DNA of 64,000 bases from Gordonia pseudamarae (GCF_025273675.1 NZ_CP045809.1:5022001-5086000); one strand, 5' to 3'; shown: positions 34,439 through 42,759, counted from the stretch's first letter. Numbers and translations are program-made. Notes: generated by a model not told the origin, from the sequence alone.

Positions 34439-35191
34439 TTAGAGCAGGATCGTCGCGACGACGGCGCCGACGCACGCAAGGAACACGATCACCAGGATCG
34501 CCGCATCCAGGCGGCCCGGCCTCGACTCATAGGCGGTGAGTCGGCCGGTGCCGCCGCGGGCGGTGATCGCCTCGGCCATCTCCGAACTGCGCCGCAACGC
34601 CGACGACATCGCGCTGGTGATCATGTCGAGGATGCCCATCTGAGCGGAGGGATGATCTGCGTCGGGCGGAGCCTTGGGCCGCAGCCGGTGCACCGCCCGC
34701 AGGATGCGCATCTCCTCGATGAGCAGCGGCAGGCCGCGCAGGCACAGCGCGATCGCCACCGCCCACTCATCGACCGGCATCCGCAGCCTGCGCAACGGGC
34801 TCATCAGCTTGGCCAGCGCGGGCGCGATCTCGGCCATCGGCGTCGTCCAGATCACCAGCACCGAACTGGCCACCAGAACCAGACCGAGGGCGGTCGCGCG
34901 CAGAAACACGATAAGGCCGGCCCATCCGGCAACGGTCGAGTTCATCGCCGCGCCGATCGCGATCAGCCCCCAGAACCACCACGGCGGCCGGGGGATCGCG
35001 CCGAGCGGGATGCTCGCGATCAGTGCGGTGATCACCACGACGGCCGCCACCAGCCCCAGGGCGGGCCACGACGGCAGCACCCAGGTGAGGATGCCCAGCG
35101 CCAGCACGACGATCAGTTTGGTGCCCGCCCACAGTCGGTGCACGATCGAGTCGCCGGGTACCCGGCGTAACGGAACGGTCCGCATCGTCAT
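34439..35191 (-). CDS. Energy-coupling factor transporter transmembrane protein EcfT
   Basis: EcfT links the substrate-binding S component to the ATPases. The 250-residue protein has about five membrane segments and the coupling motifs ALCLRGLPLLIEEMRILRAVHRLR and MAEAITARGGTGR (the Ala-Arg-Gly type). I chose the ATG at 35191 because AAAGGGG lies ten bases upstream. The frame continues upstream through a tandem repeat to an ATG at 35323, overlapping the previous gene, and that start cannot be excluded. It matches Rv2325c, paired with a fused ATPase as in Rv2326c. Confidence 0.87.
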   Translation of the reverse strand: MTMRTVPLRRVPGDSIVHRLWAGTKLIVVLALGILTWVLPSWPALGLVAAVVVITALIASIPLGAIPRPPWWFWGLIAIGAAMNSTVAGWAGLIVFLRATALGLVLVASSVLVIWTTPMAEIAPALAKLMSPLRRLRMPVDEWAVAIALCLRGLPLLIEEMRILRAVHRLRPKAPPDADHPSAQMGILDMITSAMSSALRRSSEMAEAITARGGTGRLTAYESRPGRLDAAILVIVFLACVGAVVATILL

Positions 35192-35209
35192 GCTCGACAA
35201 CCCCTTTGG

Positions 35210-35281
35210 CTCCCGGTCGAAGACCGCTCTCGACTCCCGGTCGAAGACCGCTCTCGACTCCCGGTCGAAGACCGCTCTCGG
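35210..35281. repeat. Three tandem 24-base repeats before ecfT
   Basis: Units at 35210-35233, 35234-35257 and 35258-35281 are identical except the last base. The unit is a multiple of three and would encode SRAVFDRE repeats if translation began further upstream. Confidence 0.9.
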
Positions 35282-35288
35282 CTTGTGG

Positions 35289-37349
35289 TCACTGTCGGAG
35301 TCCTCTCGTGTCCGGTCCGGCATGTTCGGGTTGCAGCGAGCCGGAGGCCAGCACGACCCGGCGGTTGCAGACCCGCGCCAGGCCGTCATAGTCGTGCGAG
35401 ATGATGACGATCGTCTGCCCGCCCCGGCGCAGATGTTCGAGCAGCGACACGATCTCCTCCCGCGCGTACGGGTCGAGACCGGCGAGCGGTTCGTCGAGGA
35501 TCAGCACCTTCGGTTTGCGGGCGATGAGACCGGCCAGCACCACCCGGCGCATCTGGCCGCCGCTGAGCGAGTCGGTGTGCCGGGCGGCCATCGCCCGCGG
35601 CAGCCCGACGAGGTCGAGCACCCGGCCCACCTCGGTGGTGCCGACGTCGAGTCCGCCCGCCGCCATGATCTCGTCGCCCACGTTGGCTCGCTGCAGTTGC
35701 AGCCGGGCGTGCTGGAAGCCGAGTCCGACCTCGCCCACGTGTTTGCCGATGGGTTCTCCGTCGAGTTCGCAGGTGCCGGACCCCGGTTCGAGCAGGCCCG
35801 CCATCAGCCAGGCCAGGGTCGTCTTGCCGGAGCCGTTGCCGCCGACGATCAGCAGCCCGTCACCGGCATCGACCCGCAACGACACCTCGTTCAGGGCGTG
35901 CACCTGCCACGGCGAGCCGGGCAGATAGGTGTAGCTGACCCGATCGAGCGCGAGCATCGGGCGCGTCCACCCGGTGTACGGTCCGGTGTCGGGGTGCGAC
36001 GCCTGCCCGAGGTCGTGGCCGGGCGATGCGGCATCGCGCGGAATCCACTCCGGGGGGGGCGCGACGACCCTGCCCTGATCCAGGTGGACCACTCTGTCGG
36101 CGGCCGCCGCCTCGGCACCGCGATGGGTGATGAGGACGACGGTCATGCCGTATCGGTCGGGCAATCCGGCGAGCAGTTCGAGAATGTCGTCGCGGCCGCC
36201 GGGATCGACCATCGAGGTGACCTCGTCGGCGATGAGCAGCCGCGGCCGCCGTGCGAGCGCCGCGGCAACCGCGAGGCGCTGCTGCTGGCCGCCCGACAGA
36301 TCCGATGTCTCCCGCTGACCGAAACCGGCGAGCCCGACCTCGGCGAGCAGTCCCTCGACGTCGACGTCGGTGTCGGCGGGCAGTCCCCAGACGAGGTCGT
36401 CGGCGACGCGGGAGCCGAGCATCTGCGACTCGGGCCGCTGCAACACCATCGCCGTCCCACCGTGGCGGCCCAGCCCCGGCAGTCCGGGCCGGTGCACGGA
36501 ACCGCTTGTGGGCGGCCGGCCGGCGATGATCTTGACCAGCGTCGATTTGCCGGATCCGTTGGCGCCGACGATGGCCACGAACTCCCCCGGGTCCAACCGC
36601 AGGTCGACGCCGGACAGCACGAGCGGGCCGTTCTCGCGGTAGGCGAAGTCGATCCCGGAGACCACCAGCGGCAACGGCGCGATATCCCCGCCCGTCGCCG
36701 ACGCGGGCCCCTGGTCCAGGGTGTCCTCGGCCGGGACGTCGGCGAGCCGGTCGATGACCGCACCCAGCACCCACCAGGCGACGACAATGGACACCGCGGT
36801 TCCCAGGGTGCCCGAAATCCAGATCCAGGCCCACCAGTAGTCGACGGCGTTGCGGGTGAGGCCGTTGACGAAGTCCTCGGTTCCCTGCAGGCCGGGGATC
36901 CTGCCGACCCAGTTGCCCAGACCGTCGAGGCTGTTCTGCATGGCCGTGAGCATCAGCTCACGCAGCGGTGTGAGAATCCACAGCAGCACCACCGTCAGGC
37001 CGGCGATCAGCGGTGAGGCGATGAGCGTGAGCAGCGCGACCGTCGGCAGTCCGCGGCCGCGGCGTTTGGTGTCGCCGACGATGCCCGCGATGATCGCCGA
37101 GATGAACACACCCGACGCCGCGCCCGTCCCGGCCATCGCGAATGTGACGCCGGTGGTGGCGACACCGGCCGCGATCAACGCGCGCGGGCGGGTCCGGGCG
37201 GCGACCACCGCGAGTGGGACTGGCGCGAGCAGTCCGACAGCGGTGGCCACCGGGATGACGGCCGCGATCACCACCGCGGCGACGGTGACGCCACCGAAGA
37301 TCGCCACCGAGGCGATCTCCATCGGACGTAGGGGCTGGCTTTTCTGCAC
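35289..37349 (-). CDS. ECF transporter: membrane domain fused to two ATPase domains
   Basis: The 686-residue protein has five to six N-terminal membrane segments (1-200), in the place of an S component. They are followed by two ABC ATPase domains. Walker A is GANGSGKST then GGNGSGKTT; signatures are LSGGQQQRLAVA and LSGGQMRRVVLA; Walker B is LLIADE and VLILDE. It resembles Rv2326c. Together with the EcfT encoded just downstream it forms a complete importer of a vitamin or metal-type substrate, not identifiable from sequence. The start GTG at 37349 follows GGAAGG at a longer than usual distance. Confidence 0.88.
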   Translation of the reverse strand: MQKSQPLRPMEIASVAIFGGVTVAAVVIAAVIPVATAVGLLAPVPLAVVAARTRPRALIAAGVATTGVTFAMAGTGAASGVFISAIIAGIVGDTKRRGRGLPTVALLTLIASPLIAGLTVVLLWILTPLRELMLTAMQNSLDGLGNWVGRIPGLQGTEDFVNGLTRNAVDYWWAWIWISGTLGTAVSIVVAWWVLGAVIDRLADVPAEDTLDQGPASATGGDIAPLPLVVSGIDFAYRENGPLVLSGVDLRLDPGEFVAIVGANGSGKSTLVKIIAGRPPTSGSVHRPGLPGLGRHGGTAMVLQRPESQMLGSRVADDLVWGLPADTDVDVEGLLAEVGLAGFGQRETSDLSGGQQQRLAVAAALARRPRLLIADEVTSMVDPGGRDDILELLAGLPDRYGMTVVLITHRGAEAAAADRVVHLDQGRVVAPPPEWIPRDAASPGHDLGQASHPDTGPYTGWTRPMLALDRVSYTYLPGSPWQVHALNEVSLRVDAGDGLLIVGGNGSGKTTLAWLMAGLLEPGSGTCELDGEPIGKHVGEVGLGFQHARLQLQRANVGDEIMAAGGLDVGTTEVGRVLDLVGLPRAMAARHTDSLSGGQMRRVVLAGLIARKPKVLILDEPLAGLDPYAREEIVSLLEHLRRGGQTIVIISHDYDGLARVCNRRVVLASGSLQPEHAGPDTRGLRQ

Positions 37350-37371
37350 CCGACCAGTGTGCCTTCCTTCT

Positions 37372-37423
37372 CAGAATGGTGCCGTCGGCAGGTCGGGCCC
37401 GACCTGCCGACGGCACCATTCTG
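37372..37423. repeat. Perfect 52-base palindrome
   Basis: Two 26-base arms (37372-37397, 37398-37423) with no spacer and no mismatch, between two divergent genes. It is centred on GGGCCC. Confidence 0.9.
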
Positions 37424-37503
37424 TAAACACTGCGTGTTTGGCTTGTGGCCGGACTGGGACAAGACGATTCTGGTGTGACGGTTCGTGTGGAAGGAGTTGT
37501 GCG

Positions 37504-38025
37504 ATGTCTTCTATTCCCATAGGCCTCACGCCTTTTCATGAGGCTGGGCAGTTGAACGGAATCCTGATCTCGGGTCGCTGGCCCGCGTCGACGCTGGAGT
37601 GGACGCAAACGCTGGTGGCGTCGGTGCGCATCGCGTGCCGGCCCGGTCTTCTCAGCACGACCACGATTTTCGGTGTGGTGGAGGACCGTCCCGCCGACGC
37701 CGAGCCGGATGCGGTCGGGATGATGCTGGCGGTGGGCAATGTCATCGACGAGAAGTTCCTGGAGGCGGGCCGGTTTCTGCACAATCCACCGGCACTGCTG
37801 ATGCTGCATCCGCCGTCGCACACACGGCCGTCGTTGCCGGAGTGCTCGGATGTGGCGTCGGGGTGCGTGCTGCTGCCGGGGCTGCCCGAGCTGGGGCTGG
37901 AACATCGAGCCGGCTGGGCGGAGGCCGAGGCCGACGGCACCGTGGTGACGCTGCGCAATCAGGTGGGCATCGACCCCGGCTCGGACCCGGACACGGCGGT
38001 ACTGGCAATGCTGTTGGCCGCCTGA
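37504..38025 (+). CDS. Hypothetical protein
   Basis: The ATG at 37504 follows GGAAGGAG. The 173-residue product has no signal peptide or membrane segment. It contains LNGILISGRWPASTLEWTQTLVASVRIACR, PPSHTRPSLPECSDVASGCVLLPGLPELG and an Asp/Glu-rich C-terminal part (AEAEADGTVVTLRNQVGIDPGSDPD). I recognise no family. It is divergent from the ECF transporter across the 52-base palindrome. Confidence 0.65.
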   Translation: MSSIPIGLTPFHEAGQLNGILISGRWPASTLEWTQTLVASVRIACRPGLLSTTTIFGVVEDRPADAEPDAVGMMLAVGNVIDEKFLEAGRFLHNPPALLMLHPPSHTRPSLPECSDVASGCVLLPGLPELGLEHRAGWAEAEADGTVVTLRNQVGIDPGSDPDTAVLAMLLAA

Positions 38026-38144
38026 CCAGGTACAACGACGGCCAATTACCGTAAGCCCTACCGTAACTCGGAAGTCAGGACACCCGAACTTTAGGATTCA
38101 TGCCTCCTACCTGCGGTGATTCGGCCATTCCATCTGTTGCGCCG

Positions 38145-38168
38145 CCAGGTTAGGTCTGGCTAACCTGG
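38145..38168. promoter_or_regulatory. Palindromic DtxR-family operator overlapping the -10 of the transporter gene
   Basis: CCAGGTTAG, six bases, CTAACCTGG is a perfect 9-base inverted repeat. The 19 bases 38150-38168 match the IdeR consensus at 15 positions. The likely -10 TAACCT (38161-38166) lies inside the right arm, seven bases before the GTG start. Bound protein would block transcription. IdeR or an MntR-like relative could use it. Confidence 0.68.
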
Positions 38169-38173
38169 ACATC

Positions 38174-38875
38174 GTGATTGCTGCCCTGCTCCTGAGCTTC
38201 GGCGTGATCTTCGTTGCCGAACTCGGCGACAAGTCACAGCTGATGGCGATGACCTACGCCCTGCGCTACCGCTGGTGGGTGGTGCTCCTGGCCATCACCG
38301 TCGCCACCACCGCCGTACACGCGGTGTCGGTGTTCTTCGGCCACTTTCTGGGTATGTCGATCCCCACCGACCTGCTGTCGATCCTCGCCGGCCTGGCGAT
38401 GATCGTGTTCGGGCTGTGGACCATCCGGGGCGACAGCCTCGATGACGACGAATCCCAGCGGGCCACGCGCGTGGGCGCCTCGGTGTTCCTCGCCGTGATG
38501 TCGTCCTTCTTCCTGGCCGAGCTCGGCGACAAGACGATGCTCGCCACCATCACCCTAGCCACCGACAACGACTGGCTGGGCATCTGGATCGGCTCCACGC
38601 TCGGCATGGTCGCCGCGGACGCGCTCGCGATCGCCGTGGGAGCGCTGCTCGGGAAACATCTGCCCGAACGCACCATCGCGGCGGGTGCCGCCGTGCTGTT
38701 CTTCGCCTTCGGCGTATGGCTGCTCATCGAGGGACTGACCGGCGCGTCCACGGTCACCGTCATCGCCACGCTGTCGGCTACGGTGGCGATCGTCGGCATC
38801 GGCGTGGCCTACATCTTCCGCATCCTGCGGGCGCCGGTCAGCCCGTCGGCCCCATCGATGCCTGCTGATCGATAG
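38174..38875 (+). CDS. GDT1/TMEM165 (UPF0016) family cation transporter, putative Mn exporter
   Basis: The 233-residue protein has six membrane segments and the two family signatures: ELGDKSQ at about residue 16 and ELGDKTM at about 116. These line a Mn/Ca exchange path, and bacterial members such as MneA export manganese. The GTG at 38174 is the only reasonable start. It has no Shine-Dalgarno and lies five bases from a palindromic metal-box-like operator. Its last 38 bases overlap the end of the oppositely oriented membrane gene. Confidence 0.9.
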   Translation: MIAALLLSFGVIFVAELGDKSQLMAMTYALRYRWWVVLLAITVATTAVHAVSVFFGHFLGMSIPTDLLSILAGLAMIVFGLWTIRGDSLDDDESQRATRVGASVFLAVMSSFFLAELGDKTMLATITLATDNDWLGIWIGSTLGMVAADALAIAVGALLGKHLPERTIAAGAAVLFFAFGVWLLIEGLTGASTVTVIATLSATVAIVGIGVAYIFRILRAPVSPSAPSMPADR

Positions 38876-39974
38876 ATGCCTGCTGATCGATCGCGATGAT
38901 CCGCGACAGCCGCACGAGCGGCACCGCGTCGGCATCGATTCCCTCGCCCTCGGCGGGCAGCATGTCCCGGACGTCGCCGGTCGTCCGGCCGTAGTGGATG
39001 TAGGAGTCGACGGCGTCATACACCATCGTGACGCGGGTGTCGTCGTCGGCGATCTCGAAATCCTCCGACAGGTAGGGGCTCAGCTGGGTGAGCGCATCGC
39101 GCGTTTCGACGATCCGCCGGTGATAACGCTCGGTCGCCGACTGCTTGCCGGGTGCGGGTAGCACCACCTCGGGCACCGCACCGGTGACCAGCTTCCACAG
39201 CGGAACCAACTCGGCGTCGTCACGGGTGCGCCGGCGCTCGGACCGATACGCCTGCCACCGGCCGTACAGCATCGGATAGCAGATCCCCATCAGGAACAGC
39301 ACCACGCCCACGACCGCGGTGACCTGGCTGAATCGCATCAGCCACGGCACCTGCGCCAACGAGGTCATCCCGAACACGACGAACAGGATCTGAGCCACCG
39401 AGCTGAGCGCCAACAACGCCAGGCCGAACACCAGCATCGTCAACGACACCTTCAGATAGCCGTCGGCCGTCCGGAGAAACTGCCGGATACTCCGAATGCA
39501 CGAGATAAAACCGTATCCGAGATAGAAGCTGGCGATCAGAAAGAACAGACCGAACGCGATATTCTGCGCGTTCCATTGGGCGAGGTCCTTGGTCCGCAGA
39601 TTCAGCGGTGTGATGAGCATCGTGACCTGCAGGCCGATCAGCGACAGCACCAGGGGCACGGCCTCGAAACCGATCCTGCGTGTGCGCGTGTCCCCCGGCG
39701 TCGGGAAGAAGAACACCATGATCAGCGCCGCAACACCCAGCGAGAGCATCGCGTAGAAGACGACGCGCGCGGCTCCGGTGAAGGTCAGCGTATCGATCGC
39801 CTCGACAACGTCGCCGTTCGCCGTGACGAAGGCGATGACCAGGGCCGCGATGGACACGGTCAACGCAATGGCCTGAAATCCACCGCCGTATTTTCTGATC
39901 TGATCCAGACGCCAACAAAATACGACGGAGAAAACCACAAGGGCGATGGTGTTGAAAATCCCGACTGAAACCAC
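38838..39974 (-). CDS. Seven-segment membrane protein, MAB_1171c-like
   Basis: The 378-residue protein has seven hydrophobic segments (about 4-22, 35-51, 69-91, 103-122, 140-160, 176-200, 213-236) and a cytoplasmic C-terminal domain of about 140 residues. It ends with a tandem IDQQAS repeat encoded by a duplicated 17-base string at 38860-38896. The layout fits the actinobacterial MAB_1171c family of putative transporters, usually found with HTH and ImmA/IrrE genes. It starts at GTG 39974, nine bases after the peptidase stop. A sensor role is my inference. Confidence 0.75.
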   Translation of the reverse strand: MVSVGIFNTIALVVFSVVFCWRLDQIRKYGGGFQAIALTVSIAALVIAFVTANGDVVEAIDTLTFTGAARVVFYAMLSLGVAALIMVFFFPTPGDTRTRRIGFEAVPLVLSLIGLQVTMLITPLNLRTKDLAQWNAQNIAFGLFFLIASFYLGYGFISCIRSIRQFLRTADGYLKVSLTMLVFGLALLALSSVAQILFVVFGMTSLAQVPWLMRFSQVTAVVGVVLFLMGICYPMLYGRWQAYRSERRRTRDDAELVPLWKLVTGAVPEVVLPAPGKQSATERYHRRIVETRDALTQLSPYLSEDFEIADDDTRVTMVYDAVDSYIHYGRTTGDVRDMLPAEGEGIDADAVPLVRLSRIIAIDQQASIDQQASMGPTG

Positions 39975-39983
39975 CGCACAAAC

Positions 39984-40532
39984 CTACAGCCAGCCGCCGT
40001 GGCCGCCCAGGAGCCGCTGCAGTCCACGCAGTTCGTTATCGGATTCGGTGGCCCCGACCCTGTCGCCGGCCTCGGCCGCCCAGGTCACAATCATCGACGC
40101 GAGCATCTCGGCTTCCCATTCTCGATCATCGGAGTAGCAGGTCCGCCGCAACGCCGCATCCGAATCCTGCGCATCCGGCAGCCCGCCGGTGAGGAGGGCC
40201 GACTGATCGCCGAGCAGCTGATGACCGGCGATCAGGTGACCGAACTCATGAATGATGATCTGATTCTGATGCATCGTCGACGTGTTGGCCTGATAGAAGA
40301 AGTAGTCGGCGTCCTCGGCCGCGAGCCACACACCGTTCGGCATGGCCGTCGGCAAGGGATAGGCGATCAGCTTGATGTCGCGGCCCCGGCGCGTACCGTA
40401 GCGCTCGCACAGCTGAGCTGCGTTGAGGGGAAGATCGAGATCGAGACCCTTCAACGCACGCCGACATAACGCGCGCAAGGCGCGTTCATCGCGTCGGCCA
40501 TGACCATCGGGCGATTTCCGGTCACGACGCAT
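39984..40532 (-). CDS. ImmA/IrrE-family metallopeptidase
   Basis: The 182-residue protein has the zinc motif HEFGH within NQIIIHEFGHLIAGHQLL, preceded by YFFYQANTSTMHQ. This is the M78 peptidase arrangement. ImmA/IrrE proteases cut their partner HTH repressors and so switch genes on. The N-terminal 30 residues are basic. It lies 42 bases after the EspR-like regulator gene and nine bases before the membrane protein gene on the same strand, so the three form an operon. Confidence 0.87.
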   Translation of the reverse strand: MRRDRKSPDGHGRRDERALRALCRRALKGLDLDLPLNAAQLCERYGTRRGRDIKLIAYPLPTAMPNGVWLAAEDADYFFYQANTSTMHQNQIIIHEFGHLIAGHQLLGDQSALLTGGLPDAQDSDAALRRTCYSDDREWEAEMLASMIVTWAAEAGDRVGATESDNELRGLQRLLGGHGGWL

Positions 40533-40574
40533 GAGCCGAGCCGGAAATATGCCGCACTACCGATCTTGGCGCGG

Positions 40575-41162
40575 TCAGTCTTGGCTCTGCTGGCCGCCGA
40601 CGACACGCAGGCGTTGCGCGTCGGAGATCTGGTCCTGAGCCCCCGTCGACAACAGATCCGGCGGATCCTTGGGCAGTCCCTGCTGCTCGCGGAGCACCTT
40701 GATCAGTTCGTTGACCACGGTGACCGAGTCGCTGGACAGGCCGGCCAGCCGGAATGCGGCGAGCTGGACGTTGGTGTCGGCCTGCAGACGCATCAGATCG
40801 ATCTCGTCGCGGGTACGCTGCGCGGCCCGGTCCTCCAAGAAGTAGTGCACGTCGACGCCGAACGCCGCCGCGATACCCTCGACGGTCCGGAACGACGGCG
40901 ACTTGGCCTTACCCGAACGCAGCTGACTCAAATAGGATTCGCCCAGCCGGAACCCGCGCTCGGTGGAGCGGGCGGCGATGGCCTTGGCGCTGTAGGCGCG
41001 GCCGTTGGGCCCCGGTACCGTGCGGAACAACTCCTCGAGCCGACGCGCGAACAACCCCGGATCCACTACGTCCTGACGCGGCCGTGCGGGCTCCGCGGTC
41101 CCGTCATAGCGACGGGCTGCTGCACCCTCTGGCTTTTCCGTACCTCGTGAACTCAAATTCAT
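40575..41162 (-). CDS. EspR-like XRE-family regulator
   Basis: The 195-residue protein has a basic, disordered N-terminus and an HTH at about residues 50-80 (AIAARSTERGFRLGESYLSQLRSGKAKSP). It continues FRTVEGIAAAFGVDVHYFLED. This is the same layout as mycobacterial EspR (Rv3849), a nucleoid-associated regulator of secretion genes that lies near sodA there. A helical C-terminal part (DSVTVVNELIKVLREQ) may dimerise. I chose ATG 41162; a longer frame to 41222 is less likely. The regulator is a natural target for the ImmA/IrrE protease. Confidence 0.82.
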   Translation of the reverse strand: MNLSSRGTEKPEGAAARRYDGTAEPARPRQDVVDPGLFARRLEELFRTVPGPNGRAYSAKAIAARSTERGFRLGESYLSQLRSGKAKSPSFRTVEGIAAAFGVDVHYFLEDRAAQRTRDEIDLMRLQADTNVQLAAFRLAGLSSDSVTVVNELIKVLREQQGLPKDPPDLLSTGAQDQISDAQRLRVVGGQQSQD

Positions 41163-41466
41163 CTCCCCGGAAAAAAGCTTGCTGTCGTAAACATTAAAGC
41201 CCCCCACGCATCCCCTTTGCAACGCTGCGTAACATTGGGGTGACCCAATAGAGGTTTACACGAGTGTCCCCCGGTCAGATGACACACCTCAGCAAAATTG
41301 TGAGGCGTTTCACACTGAGATGCGGTAACGCACCGCACCCAGTCACTCCTCCTACGGGCAATTGCCGACTGGTTTCACACGCCGAAGGAGTCCCGGCCGC
41401 AGTGCGCAATGTGACAATGGGCGGTGTCACCAACCTGGTCAGGACCGCCACAACCTGGAGAATATC
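41163..41466. promoter_or_regulatory. Divergent promoter region between regulator and stalk-protein genes
   Basis: About 300 bases without a gene. It contains an inverted repeat ATTGGG-4-CCCAAT (41234-41249), a natural operator candidate for the HTH protein, and a weaker CCTCA...TGAGG pair near 41288. GGAG before the TTG at 41467 is the ribosome-binding site. Confidence 0.5.
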
Positions 41467-42759
41467 TTGACCCACCGCGTAAGTCAGCCGCGACGACCAC
41501 GCCGCCTGCGCCGGATCGGCGCCGCACTTCTCGGTCTCATCTCCATCGGCCTGCTCCTTCTCGGCGCCGGCCTGAGCGTGGCCGACCCGGACAGCCGGGG
41601 CGACGACTCGCCGAGATCCGGCAGCGGACACAGCAGCGGATCCCAGAACGACGGCCGGTCCCAGAACAGCGACAGCAGGTCCGAGAACAGGGGCAGCGGG
41701 TCCGGCAACGGCGGGACACACGCCTCTGACGGCAACGGGGGCGGCAACAACGGCAACGGACCCGGCAACGGCAACGGCCAAGGACCCGGCAACGGACCCG
41801 GCAACGGCAACGGCCAAGGACCCGGCAACGGACCCGGCAACGGCAACGGCCAAGGACCCGGCAACGGACCCGGCAACGGCAACGGCCAAGGACCCGGCAA
41901 CGGCCAAGGACCCGGCAACGGCAACGGACCGGGTGGACCCGGTCACTGCCATAACCGGCCGCGCCACTGCGACGGCGGAACCACGACGCCCACGGTGACC
42001 ACCGAACCGACCGAGCCCACCGAGCCCACCGAGCCCACCGAGCCCACCGAGCCCACCGAAACCACCGAAACCACGACATCCGGCCAGACCGAAACCGAAC
42101 CGACGACGACCGAGACGACGACGACCGAGACGACGACGTCCGAGCAGGAGACGTCCGAGCAGGAGACGTCCGAGCAGGAGACGTCCGAGCAGGAGACGTC
42201 CGAGCAGGAGACGATCACCCAGGGCATGGTCGAGCCGCCGATCCGGAATCAGATCACGGCCGGGCCCGCGACCAGAGAATCCGGTTCAGACAACTCCGGC
42301 GACCCGGGTACCGACGAGTCCGCCGACAGTCCCGAGACATCCGGCACCGACCAGCCCGTACCGTCCGCTCCTCCCTCGCGGAATTCACAACAGGCGAATT
42401 CCGACTCGGGCAACGGCGCAGCGTCCGCGGGCGGCGGTGGTTCGGGCGGCGGCCCGGGTGACGGCGGTGGTTCCGGTGGTTCCGGTGGCGATGCTGTCGC
42501 GGCCGGGGCACCTGCCGACCCTGCCGCCGGCAACAGCGGCAACGGGGCGGGTGGCGGACCGTCCGCAGGATCGGGACCGGCCGCGTCGGCCCCCGACACC
42601 CCGCCCGCCGCGATTCCCACGGTTCAGACCGCGTCGGAATCCGATCTGCGCAGCATCCTCATCGGCATCGGCCCGGGCATGCTGCTGATGCTCGGGGCGG
42701 TGGCGTTGGCGGGCAGCGGCTCGTTCCTCGACTCGCTGAAATCACTGGCCCGGACGTAG
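41467..42759 (+). CDS. Low-complexity surface stalk protein
   Basis: From a TTG at 41467 (GGAG six bases upstream) the 430-residue product has a basic start and signal-type hydrophobic stretch (IGAALLGLISIGLLLLGAGL). A Ser/Asn/Gly region and long GNGQGPGNGP repeats follow. Further on are EPTEPT and Thr-rich repeats, five SEQET repeats, a Gly/Ser/Pro tract and a C-terminal membrane segment (LIGIGPGMLLMLGAVALAGSG). Such architecture suits an extended wall-spanning or glycosylated stalk. No binding domain or LPXTG motif is seen. It is transcribed away from the EspR-like regulator operon. Confidence 0.75.
   Translation: MTHRVSQPRRPRRLRRIGAALLGLISIGLLLLGAGLSVADPDSRGDDSPRSGSGHSSGSQNDGRSQNSDSRSENRGSGSGNGGTHASDGNGGGNNGNGPGNGNGQGPGNGPGNGNGQGPGNGPGNGNGQGPGNGPGNGNGQGPGNGQGPGNGNGPGGPGHCHNRPRHCDGGTTTPTVTTEPTEPTEPTEPTEPTEPTETTETTTSGQTETEPTTTETTTTETTTSEQETSEQETSEQETSEQETSEQETITQGMVEPPIRNQITAGPATRESGSDNSGDPGTDESADSPETSGTDQPVPSAPPSRNSQQANSDSGNGAASAGGGGSGGGPGDGGGSGGSGGDAVAAGAPADPAAGNSGNGAGGGPSAGSGPAASAPDTPPAAIPTVQTASESDLRSILIGIGPGMLLMLGAVALAGSGSFLDSLKSLART
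41753..41936. repeat. In-frame coding repeats, Gly-Asn-Gly-Gln-Gly-Pro type
   Basis: Units built from GGACCCGGCAACGGCAAC and CAAGGACCCGGCAAC alternate about eleven times. They stay in frame and encode the GNGQGPGNGP tract of the stalk protein. Confidence 0.9.
42138..42212. repeat. Five 15-base in-frame repeats encoding SEQET
   Basis: TCCGAGCAGGAGACG is repeated five times in tandem inside the stalk-protein gene. Confidence 0.9.

Noticed and set aside
36850..38025. A 391-codon plus-strand frame covering the 52-base palindrome
   Set aside because: The first two thirds are antisense to the ECF gene; only the part from ATG 37504, with a good ribosome-binding site, is supported.
41753..42212. 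Repeat array resembling a CRISPR
   Set aside because: Repeats are contiguous, lack unique spacers, and are in-frame coding repeats of the stalk protein.
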